A DNA stretch of 11,872 nucleotides from Propionibacteriaceae bacterium. Its GTDB lineage: Bacteria > Actinomycetota > Actinomycetes > Propionibacteriales > Propionibacteriaceae. The notes beneath the pieces were generated by a model that had not been told where the DNA came from, made no database searches, and saw only the letters and a program-made list of their open reading frames with translations. This document shows, piece after piece, positions 5,539 through 11,208 of the stretch (positions within the stretch are counted from its first letter, which is position 1; every line of letters begins with the position of its first letter). The DNA lies in contig DAIESZ010000031.1 of the NCBI GenBank assembly GCA_027346035.1, positions 1 to 11,872 of the forward strand, written 5' to 3'. The position numbers and the translations under genes are program-made.

Positions 5539-6663
5539 TTATGGGGCGAACCCTGGCACGTTCTTGCCGAGCCACGCCATGATCTGTGGGACATGTGGCG
5601 TCCAGGACGGGAATCGGTGGCCGCCCGTGCTGTCGATGACCGCCTGAACCAGGGTTGGTGAGCGCACCTTGGAGAGGAACAGCCTCGTCGAGGGATAGCT
5701 CTCGGTGTCGGGGCGCGAGCTCTGCACCCACAGGGCGACGTGGGGCCGGGTCCGCTGCACCTGCGCGATGAGATCCAGCCGGTTCTCCTGCGGCGAGTTG
5801 GGCCCGAACGGCGGGGTGGCACCCCACCAGGGGGTGAAGTACCCGCTGAGGATCGCTGCCGCGGCGAAGGTGTTGGGATGCAGGATCGTCTCCATGGCGG
5901 CGCACCACCCGCCCGCGGAGTAGCCGAGCCAGGCCCAGCCCGACCGCTGCTGGATGACCCGGAAGTGCGCCGTGACGAACTTCGGAATGTCGACGCTCAA
6001 CCAGGTCTCCAGCTGGTCCGGTCCGCCCGGACCGAACACGCACTCATTGTCCGATCCTCCCGGCAGCAGCGACGGGATCACGGTGATGAACGGGGACACC
6101 TTGTGGGCCGCCACCGAGGGATCGGTGAGCGCCATGATCGGCATCCGGCCCTTCGGCAGGTAGCTGTTCGGGGTACCGGGAGCCCCGTGCGCAGCCATCA
6201 CCACCGGATAGGCGCGATGCGCGTTCGCCGGGTCGCCGTAGCCGACGGGCAGCAGCACCGTCACCTGCCAGGCGTTGTGCCCGATGGATGTGGGTACCGT
6301 GTACCGCTGGATCCGACTGCCGGGCGAGGGAAGCGGTGGGAGCGTGCGCAGATCGGTGCGAACCACCGACGTGTCATGGGCGAACACGGTGCGAGGCTTG
6401 GACTCGCCGACGACCACGACGTTGCTGCTGCCCGAGGAGGTGCCGAGCAGGTCACCCCAGCTGGTGTACCAGGCGTTCTGCCGGTTGAGCACCAGACCGA
6501 TGCTCATCGCGACGAGCAGACTCGCGAGCGCCACGACCGGAACGTTGAACAGCCATCGCCACGACGTCCGCGGCAGCCTGCTGACCAGATACGACCCGCC
6601 GACGAGCGCGACCGTCGCGACGATCGCGGCGAGCCAGTAGATGGAGTCACTCAACAGATTCAC
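5539..6663 (-). CDS. Membrane-anchored alpha/beta-hydrolase esterase (esterase D/mycolyltransferase-like fold)
   Basis: A 374-residue protein with two N-terminal membrane helices (about 8-29 and 39-60) and an exported hydrolase domain of the putative-esterase type, the fold shared with esterase D and the antigen 85 mycolyltransferases. The fold opens with QVTVLLPVGYGDP and YPVVMAAHGAPGTP. The nucleophile elbow is GYSAGG (Ser249), and the catalytic His is His349 in GGHRFPSW. An acidic partner is likely near Asp319 (SSRPDTES). Two conserved-looking Cys are in NECVFG and GWCAA. Start GTG 6663 follows GGGAGG by 4 bases; an upstream ATG in the same frame would add about 31 residues without a helix, so it is less likely. 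It is divergent from the SGNH lipoprotein gene across 138 bases. Substrate unknown; an ester in the envelope is plausible. Confidence 0.8.
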   Translation of the reverse strand: MNLLSDSIYWLAAIVATVALVGGSYLVSRLPRTSWRWLFNVPVVALASLLVAMSIGLVLNRQNAWYTSWGDLLGTSSGSSNVVVVGESKPRTVFAHDTSVVRTDLRTLPPLPSPGSRIQRYTVPTSIGHNAWQVTVLLPVGYGDPANAHRAYPVVMAAHGAPGTPNSYLPKGRMPIMALTDPSVAAHKVSPFITVIPSLLPGGSDNECVFGPGGPDQLETWLSVDIPKFVTAHFRVIQQRSGWAWLGYSAGGWCAAMETILHPNTFAAAAILSGYFTPWWGATPPFGPNSPQENRLDLIAQVQRTRPHVALWVQSSRPDTESYPSTRLFLSKVRSPTLVQAVIDSTGGHRFPSWTPHVPQIMAWLGKNVPGFAP

Positions 6664-6757
6664 GGGGCCTCCCACCGTGCACAGGAAACTGCCGCGAGGT
6701 CCAGCCGCCGCTGGGTTGGCTGATCGGACTAGCCTGTCCCACGCGGACCGGGTCATC

Positions 6758-6776
6758 ACCGGTATACCGCACCGGT
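6758..6776. promoter_or_regulatory. Palindromic element in the divergent promoter region
   Basis: CGGTATACCG (6760-6769) is a perfect 10-base palindrome, and ACCGGT occurs at both ends of the element (6758-6763 and 6771-6776). Because the centre is palindromic, TATACC reads as a -10-like hexamer on both strands. It could serve as promoter core or operator for the esterase (minus) and the SGNH lipoprotein (plus). A weak ribosome site, GGAAAGG (6783-6789), follows for the plus-strand gene. Confidence 0.35.
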
Positions 6777-6801
6777 CCAACTGGAAAGGCCTCACCCGTC
6801 C

Positions 6802-7659
6802 ATGCGCAAGCTCGTCGCGATCGGCAGCCTGGTCGCTGCGCTTGTGCTGGCCGGATGTGCGGTTCCCGGGGCCGGATCGACCGATCCCGTCGACGCCTCG
6901 TCGCCTGTGACCACCTCGGTCACGGCCTCCCCGTCGCCCACCCCGACCCCGCTCCCCGCTCCGTCGCCGTCGCCGAGTCCTCTCGGGCCCCTCACCGCGG
7001 TCGGTATCGGGGACTCGGTGATGGCCGGAACCCACTGCGGTTGCGCCGGCCCGATGGCGGCCTACGCCGGCCTGCTCTCGCAGGCCACCGGGCGCCGAGT
7101 GAACGCCCGCAGCTTCGGCGTCAACGGCGCAACGACGACCTCGGTGCTCGCCCAGATCACCGGCGACCCCCTCCGCACGGCGCTGCAGCACGCCGACATC
7201 ATCGTGGTCATCGTTGGCGCCAACGACCTCAACCCGGACGCCGCCAGGCAGTCGTCCGGTTCGTGCGACGCGTCGTGCTATCAGCCGGATGTGGCCGCGA
7301 TGGGCACCCACCTCGGGCAGGTGCTCGACCGGCTCGCGGCAATCGACTCCGCCTCACCGCACATGATCCTGGTCACCAACTACTGGGACCTCTTCCCCGA
7401 GGCGGGGCTGGCCCGGACGGGTCCGGAGTCGGCGCAGTTGGAGTGGCAGGAGGCGATCACTGCCGCCGCCAACGCGGCGATCGAGACGCAGACGCTTCGC
7501 CACCGCGACATCTACGTCGACACCGTGGTGCCGTTCCGGGGCACCAGCGGGGATGACGACCCGAGCCCGCTGCTCGCCAGTGACGGCGACCACCCCAACG
7601 CCGCCGGCGTCCAGGTGCTCGCGAAGGCGCTGGTGGCCGCCCACCCCGCCGCCCCGTGA
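6802..7659 (+). CDS. SGNH/GDSL-hydrolase lipoprotein
   Basis: A 285-residue exported hydrolase. The N-terminus is a lipoprotein signal (MRKLVAIGSLVAALVLAGC, Cys19), followed by a Pro/Ser/Thr linker to about residue 62 that would span the cell wall. The SGNH catalytic blocks are all present: GIGDSVMAG (Ser72, block I), RSFGVNGATT (Gly106/Asn108, block II), IVGANDLN (Asn141, block III) and SDGDHPNAAG (Asp261, His264, block V). Four Cys (79, 81, 155, 159) lie near the active-site face and could form disulfides, as in secreted actinobacterial lipases. Such proteins cleave acyl esters of lipids, glycans or other substrates; which one is unknown. ATG 6802 has a weak GGAAAGG site 12 bases upstream and begins the signal peptide directly. 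It converges on the AMIN-like lipoprotein gene. Confidence 0.88.
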   Translation: MRKLVAIGSLVAALVLAGCAVPGAGSTDPVDASSPVTTSVTASPSPTPTPLPAPSPSPSPLGPLTAVGIGDSVMAGTHCGCAGPMAAYAGLLSQATGRRVNARSFGVNGATTTSVLAQITGDPLRTALQHADIIVVIVGANDLNPDAARQSSGSCDASCYQPDVAAMGTHLGQVLDRLAAIDSASPHMILVTNYWDLFPEAGLARTGPESAQLEWQEAITAAANAAIETQTLRHRDIYVDTVVPFRGTSGDDDPSPLLASDGDHPNAAGVQVLAKALVAAHPAAP

Positions 7660-7668
7660 CGGGTCACG
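7655..7668. terminator. Weak hairpin between convergent genes
   Basis: CGTGAC and GTCACG (7655-7668) are inverted copies overlapping the stop codon of the SGNH lipoprotein. The practical stem is 5 bases with a 4-base loop and no U-run follows on either strand. It could help end transcription from both sides, but support is thin. Confidence 0.2.
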
Positions 7669-7686
7669 ACGGGCACGCGCCGAACC

Positions 7687-8355
7687 TCAGGGCGCAATCT
7701 CGACGATCACCCGGGTGGGTTGACCAGGGACCACGGTGACGCTGTAGGGGCGCACGGTGTCGACCCCGATACCGACGAGGCTGTGCCCCTCGAAGGACCC
7801 CGCCCAGGCGACCTGCCGCACCGAGGCGAGAGCCGAGACGTCGACGAGGTTCTTCGGATCCTTCGGGTCATAGGTGGCCTGTCCGGCATCGTCGTAGGCC
7901 GGCACCTCGAGATTGATCACCAGAACCCTGGTGCCCTGGACGTCGATCGGCAGTCCGCTCCCGATGCCCAGAAGTTGGTCGGCGTATCCGATCCGGTAGC
8001 CCACCGACGAGGCGCCCGCGACCTGGAAGATCACGCGGTCACCACAGGGCCCCGTCGCCGCCGTGACCCCGGTGAGAGTGGGCCTGGCGACGTCGGTGCC
8101 CGGCGTCGCCGTGGTCGACGCGGAGGCCGTCGCCACCGGGGCGCAACTGGCCGCGGTGGTCGCCGAGGTCGTGGCGCTCTGGCTGGTCGTGGCCGGCTGG
8201 GTGCTGGTGGGCGTCGTGGCCGAGGCTGAGGTGCCGTTGGTGGCCGAGGACGCCGACGGGGAGACGGTGCTGGTGGGCGCGCACGCCGCAACACCGCTGA
8301 GGACGAGCATGGCGGCGATCATGCCCATTCGCGACGAGCCGAGGATCCCGGTCAT
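7687..8355 (-). CDS. AMIN-like domain lipoprotein (paralogue 1)
   Basis: A 222-residue predicted lipoprotein. The signal peptide ends in VLSGVAAC (Cys25). A Ser/Thr/Ala-rich low-complexity linker follows to about residue 100. The C-terminal domain of about 120 residues runs from TGPCGDRVIFQV to TRVIVEIAP and is the beta-rich AMIN-like fold found in many actinobacterial exported proteins; I recognise GSGLPIDVQG, VAWAGSFEG and VGIGVDTVRPYSVTV. AMIN-type domains elsewhere bind cell-wall components, but for this branch the ligand is not known. Cys in ASCAPVA and GPCGD may form a disulfide. ATG 8355 lacks a classic ribosome site; a GGTG lies just upstream within a segment also conserved before paralogue 2. 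The gene is divergent from the OsmC gene across 82 bases and convergent with the SGNH lipoprotein gene. Confidence 0.75.
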   Translation of the reverse strand: MTGILGSSRMGMIAAMLVLSGVAACAPTSTVSPSASSATNGTSASATTPTSTQPATTSQSATTSATTAASCAPVATASASTTATPGTDVARPTLTGVTAATGPCGDRVIFQVAGASSVGYRIGYADQLLGIGSGLPIDVQGTRVLVINLEVPAYDDAGQATYDPKDPKNLVDVSALASVRQVAWAGSFEGHSLVGIGVDTVRPYSVTVVPGQPTRVIVEIAP

Positions 8356-8368
8356 GACACCAGTGTGA
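8291..8368 (-). repeat. Duplicated segment, copy 1 (signal-peptide region and 5' flank of AMIN paralogue 1)
   Basis: This 78-base block aligns without gaps to 9416-9493 with about 11 mismatches counted by eye. It covers the first 22 codons of the AMIN-like gene plus 13 bases of non-coding sequence before the ATG. The non-coding part differs at one position only, then similarity ends. The block supports a duplication of the gene with its translation start region. Confidence 0.7.
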
Positions 8369-8437
8369 TCTGGCGCAAGGTCATGTCCGGGCGGTGCAGT
8401 GCCGCTCGTCGGAGTCCGACTGGGCCATGATGGTCCC

Positions 8438-8869
8438 ATGCCGAATGACCAGACTCCCCCCACCCCCACGACCATCGTCCTGCGCCGCACCGAGTTCGCC
8501 ACCTTCGAGGCCACCAACGCCCGGGGCGGCACAATTCTCGTCGGTGAGGCCGGCGAGGGCACGTTCCGTCCGGTCGAGCTGTTGCTCACCGCGATGGCCG
8601 CCTGCACCGGCATGGATGTCGACTACATCACGGCACGTCGCGCGGAGCCGATCGAGTTCGAGATCACCTCCAGCGGCACCAAGCACACCGAGGGCGGCAA
8701 CCACCTGGAGGACCTGACCGTCTCGTTCAAGGTGCGCTTCCCCGAAGGCGAGGGCGGGGACGCCGCCCGGGAGCGACTGCCCCAGGCGGTTCGCCGTTCG
8801 CACGACCAGTTGTGCACCGTCTCACGCACGATCGAGCTGGGCACCCCAGTGGGAACCGAGATCGTCTGA
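8438..8869 (+). CDS. OsmC/Ohr-family protein
   Basis: A 143-residue cytoplasmic protein of the OsmC family, whose better-known members reduce organic or fatty-acid hydroperoxides with a pair of cysteines. Both are present: Cys56 in TAMAACTGMDV and Cys126 in HDQLCTVSRTI. Also visible are GGTILVGEAGEGTFRPVELLL before the first Cys and the closing beta strand TIELGTPVGTEIV. The divergent N-terminus and YhfA-like spacing suggest a general OsmC member rather than classic Ohr. ATG 8438 is chosen because the family begins shortly before TTIVLRRTEFATFEA; a longer frame from 8399 lacks support. No ribosome site is seen, and a -10-like CATGAT (8426-8431) sits six bases before the ATG, so a leaderless transcript is possible. 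It is flanked on both sides by AMIN-like paralogues. Confidence 0.85.
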   Translation: MPNDQTPPTPTTIVLRRTEFATFEATNARGGTILVGEAGEGTFRPVELLLTAMAACTGMDVDYITARRAEPIEFEITSSGTKHTEGGNHLEDLTVSFKVRFPEGEGGDAARERLPQAVRRSHDQLCTVSRTIELGTPVGTEIV

Positions 8870-8892
8870 GCCGGACTGGGACCGCTGGAGCG

Positions 8893-9480
8893 TCAGGGCG
8901 CGATCTCGACGATGAGCCGGGTGACGTTCCTGCCCGGGTCGACGGTGACGTTGAACGGCCGGACGCGGTCGACGCCGATGCCGACACGGGATTCACCGCG
9001 CATCGACCCGGCCCAGACGACCTGCTCCACGGACGTGAGCCCCGACACATCAACGAGGTTCGTCGGATCCTCGACCACGTAGGTCGCGTCCCCCTCCTCG
9101 TCGTAGGCGGGGGCTGAGATGGTCACGACGAGCACCATCCGGCCCAGGACATCGATCGGCAGCCCGCTGCCGATGCCGAGAAGCTGCCTCTCATACCCGA
9201 TCTGGTAGCCGACCGTCGTGGCGGCGGAGACCTCGAAGATCACCCGGTCGCCGCAGGGTCCGTGGTCGGCGGTGATGTCGAGGAGGGTCGGTGGCACGAC
9301 CTCGGGGGGCGTCAGCGACTTGGCGGCTGCCGACGCCGGGGCGCAGGCGGCCCTCGCGCGCGCCTCGGACGAATGGACGGTGGGCGTCGCGGCCGACGCC
9401 GTGCCGGTCGCCGCGACACCGCTGAGAACGAGCATGGCGGCGATCATGCCCATCCGCGCGGACCTCAGGAAGCTGGTCAT
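8893..9480 (-). CDS. AMIN-like domain secreted protein (paralogue 2, no lipobox cysteine)
   Basis: A 195-residue exported protein, clearly a paralogue of the gene ending at 7687. The two share GPCGDRVIF, LLGIGSGLPIDV, NLVDVS, VGIGVD-VRPF/Y, VTV and the ending VIVEIAP. The signal-peptide core RMGMIAAMLVLSGVAA is identical, but where paralogue 1 has the lipid-acceptor Cys25 this protein has Thr (VAATGTASAATP), so cleavage by signal peptidase I after ASA is predicted. The linker is much shorter (roughly 30-65). Cys in AACAPAS and GPCGD are kept, suggesting a disulfide. ATG 9480 is preceded by the same 13-base flank as paralogue 1. The gene converges on the OsmC gene with 23 bases between stops and lies 88 bases downstream of the GNAT gene. 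Ligand and role unknown. Confidence 0.72.
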   Translation of the reverse strand: MTSFLRSARMGMIAAMLVLSGVAATGTASAATPTVHSSEARARAACAPASAAAKSLTPPEVVPPTLLDITADHGPCGDRVIFEVSAATTVGYQIGYERQLLGIGSGLPIDVLGRMVLVVTISAPAYDEEGDATYVVEDPTNLVDVSGLTSVEQVVWAGSMRGESRVGIGVDRVRPFNVTVDPGRNVTRLIVEIAP

Positions 9481-9493
9481 GGCACCAGTGTGA
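9416..9493 (-). repeat. Duplicated segment, copy 2 (signal-peptide region and 5' flank of AMIN paralogue 2)
   Basis: Counterpart of 8291-8368, at a constant offset of 1125 bases with no gap. The longest identical run is 26 bases inside the signal-peptide coding part. The upstream 11 bases CACCAGTGTGA (plus strand) are identical and form part of an imperfect dyad next to the start codon. Confidence 0.7.
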
Positions 9494-9500
9494 CCGTCGT

Positions 9501-9531
9501 CGGGGCCACCGGAACCGGCCGCCGCGCCCCG
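9501..9531 (-). terminator. GC-rich hairpin downstream of the GNAT gene (candidate)
   Basis: CGGGGC (9501-9506) pairs with GCCCCG (9526-9531) around a 19-base GC-rich loop that contains two CCGG copies. It lies between the GNAT stop and the AMIN paralogue 2 start. No U-run follows, so it may only be a structured leader or chance. Confidence 0.2.
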
Positions 9532-9568
9532 CGTCCGGGTCTCCGCTCGCGGGCGTTCGTGCCGGGGC

Positions 9569-10492
9569 TCACTCGTGGCTGAAAAAGGTGTAGCGGTGGT
9601 GCGCCTGCCAGCCCAACCTGTCGTAGAGCCGCCGCGCTCCAGTGTTGTCTTCTGTCACCTGCAGGTAGCCGAAGCGGGCGCCACGGGCGAGGGCCCGCTC
9701 GGCAAGGACACCGAGCAGACCCGTCCCGAGCCCGCGGCCCCGCTCCGAGGCGGCCACCCAGAGGCCGCTGACCCCCGACCACTGACCGGTGAGCGTCAAT
9801 CGGGCAATCCCCACCAGTTCGGCGCCCCGGCGCAGCGCCAGGTAGTCGGCGTTCGCGGCGGTGAGCACTGCCTCCCGGAGTGGATGGGGACGCCCGAACG
9901 CCGCGAGCCAGGTGGCGTCGGGTCGAGCCGACCACGACAACTCCACATCGTGCGGGAACGGCACGGGGGGTGCCGAGCGGAGATCGAGCGTCATCAACCA
10001 GGTGTGACTGTGTTCAGCCCACCCGCCGCCCACCAGGAGGTCGTGCAACCGATGCCGCTCCCCCGTGCGCGCGGGCAACACCACCTGCGGTGGCAGGTCA
10101 CGCGAACGGTAGAAGGCGGTGACCCGGTCGAGAGCACTGGCGACATCGGTGCCCGGATCGCCCTCGCAGAGCGCCGAGTTCGCGCGTCGCGTGTAGCCGC
10201 CGGCCGCGCGCAGCTCCCATCCCCCGACGAGTTCCAGCTCCAGTCCCGGCCATCCGCTGGCCGCCAGGCGGGCCAGGTCGGCAGGCGTCGAACTCGGCCG
10301 CACGGCCTTGGGGGGAACCTGCCGCCACGCCACGACGGAGGCGGTATCGACGGCCACGGGACCTCGGTCCCAGGGCATGATGACCAGCCGCCTGTCGTCG
10401 ACTGCGACGACCTCGCCGACAAGGTCGCGTGCCGCACCGTCGGGGTCGACGTAGCGCAGTGATATCCGGATGCCCGCCGGGGGTTCTCGCAT
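9569..10492 (-). CDS. GNAT-family N-acetyltransferase, cg3035/Rv0428c type
   Basis: A 307-residue cytoplasmic acetyltransferase. The N-terminal 60 residues (ISLRYVDPDGAARDLVGEVVAVDD...VVAWRQVPPKAVRP) look like the small SH3-like beta domain typical of this actinobacterial family. The middle block WPGLELELVGGWELRAAGGY followed by TRRANSAL is its hallmark. The C-terminal GNAT fold (about 185-307) holds the acetyl-CoA loop RGRGLGTGLLGVLAERA and the closing TEDNTGARRLYDRLGW. Relatives are annotated as N-acetylglutamate synthases, which would place it in arginine synthesis, but this protein could acetylate something else. ATG 10492 overlaps the stop of the nucleosidase gene by one base (TGATG), showing translational coupling. 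It is the last gene of the three-gene minus-strand block. Confidence 0.83.
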   Translation of the reverse strand: MREPPAGIRISLRYVDPDGAARDLVGEVVAVDDRRLVIMPWDRGPVAVDTASVVAWRQVPPKAVRPSSTPADLARLAASGWPGLELELVGGWELRAAGGYTRRANSALCEGDPGTDVASALDRVTAFYRSRDLPPQVVLPARTGERHRLHDLLVGGGWAEHSHTWLMTLDLRSAPPVPFPHDVELSWSARPDATWLAAFGRPHPLREAVLTAANADYLALRRGAELVGIARLTLTGQWSGVSGLWVAASERGRGLGTGLLGVLAERALARGARFGYLQVTEDNTGARRLYDRLGWQAHHRYTFFSHE

Positions 10493-11208
10493 CAGGGCTG
10501 CTGGTCCACGAGCGCGTCGGCCAGCGACTGCCCCACCTCGGAGGCCCGGGTGAGGAACGCCGGGAAGTCGACCGGGGCGTCGCCGTCGGCGGTGTCGCTG
10601 ATCGCCCGCACCACCTCGAAGGCGATCCGGTAGCCGGTGCAGGCCTGGGCGAACGCCGCGCCCTCCATCTCGGTGCACAGGGCCCCGAACACGGCGTGGA
10701 TCTCGCGGCCGTGATCCGGGTCGGCGACGAACTGGTCACCGGAGGCGATCCGGCCCTGGACGACCCGACCCGTCGACCCGGCCGCCGCCACCCGCGCGGC
10801 GTGCAGCACCCGCGCCGCGAGTCCTGGGTCGGCGATCCACGCGAGCGGCTCGCCCAGCAGTTCTCCCCGGGGGCTCCCCAGCGCGGTGAGGTCGACGTCG
10901 TGCTGCACCAGATCGGTGGCGACCACGAGATCGCCGACGCGCAGCCCCGGAGCGACTCCCCCGGCGACGCCGGTGAACACGGCCTCGGTGACACCGGCCC
11001 GCGCCAGCGCGGCCACCGCCAGGGCCGCGTTGACCTTGCCGACCCCGCATTTCGCCACTGCCACCGGACGCCGGGTGCCCGACGGGGTGGTGTAGCTGCC
11101 CACGGTGACCACCGTCGAGCCCACCGTCAACTCGACGGCATCGCGCAGGCGCCCCCGGATCGAGACGATCTCGGCCTCGATCGCCCCCAGGAAGCCGAGC
11201 ACGGTCAC
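10492..11208 (-). CDS. mtnN: 5'-methylthioadenosine/S-adenosylhomocysteine nucleosidase
   Basis: A 238-residue cytoplasmic enzyme that removes adenine from methylthioadenosine and S-adenosylhomocysteine, serving methionine salvage and clearing methylation by-products. It opens with LGFLGAIEAEI, where Glu13 matches the catalytic water-binding Glu of the E. coli enzyme. KCGVGKVNAALA and TGVAGGVAPGLRVGDLVVAT follow, typical of the nucleoside phosphorylase fold. CTEMEGAAFAQAC holds the ribose-binding Met-Glu pair, and VRAISDTADGDAP the catalytic Asp. Length and motif order match the family. Start GTG 11208 overlaps the stop of the peptidase gene (GTGA), and its own stop overlaps the GNAT start. 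A futalosine hydrolase is a related alternative, but the Met-Glu-Gly and SDTAD context favours MTA/SAH nucleosidase. Confidence 0.86.
   Translation of the reverse strand: MTVLGFLGAIEAEIVSIRGRLRDAVELTVGSTVVTVGSYTTPSGTRRPVAVAKCGVGKVNAALAVAALARAGVTEAVFTGVAGGVAPGLRVGDLVVATDLVQHDVDLTALGSPRGELLGEPLAWIADPGLAARVLHAARVAAAGSTGRVVQGRIASGDQFVADPDHGREIHAVFGALCTEMEGAAFAQACTGYRIAFEVVRAISDTADGDAPVDFPAFLTRASEVGQSLADALVDQQP

Noticed and set aside
5740..6723. Long plus-strand frame opposite the esterase
   Set aside because: Antisense shadow: Arg/Gly/His-rich low-complexity product with no family features, while the minus frame holds a complete hydrolase.
6664..7311. Upstream extension of the esterase frame
   Set aside because: It would run antisense through the SGNH lipoprotein; GTG 6663 with GGGAGG immediately upstream leads straight into a membrane helix.
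8100..8290. G/T-rich repetitive-looking stretch as a tandem repeat or regulatory element
   Set aside because: It encodes the Ser/Thr/Ala linker of the AMIN-like lipoprotein; low amino acid complexity with GC-rich codons explains the pattern.
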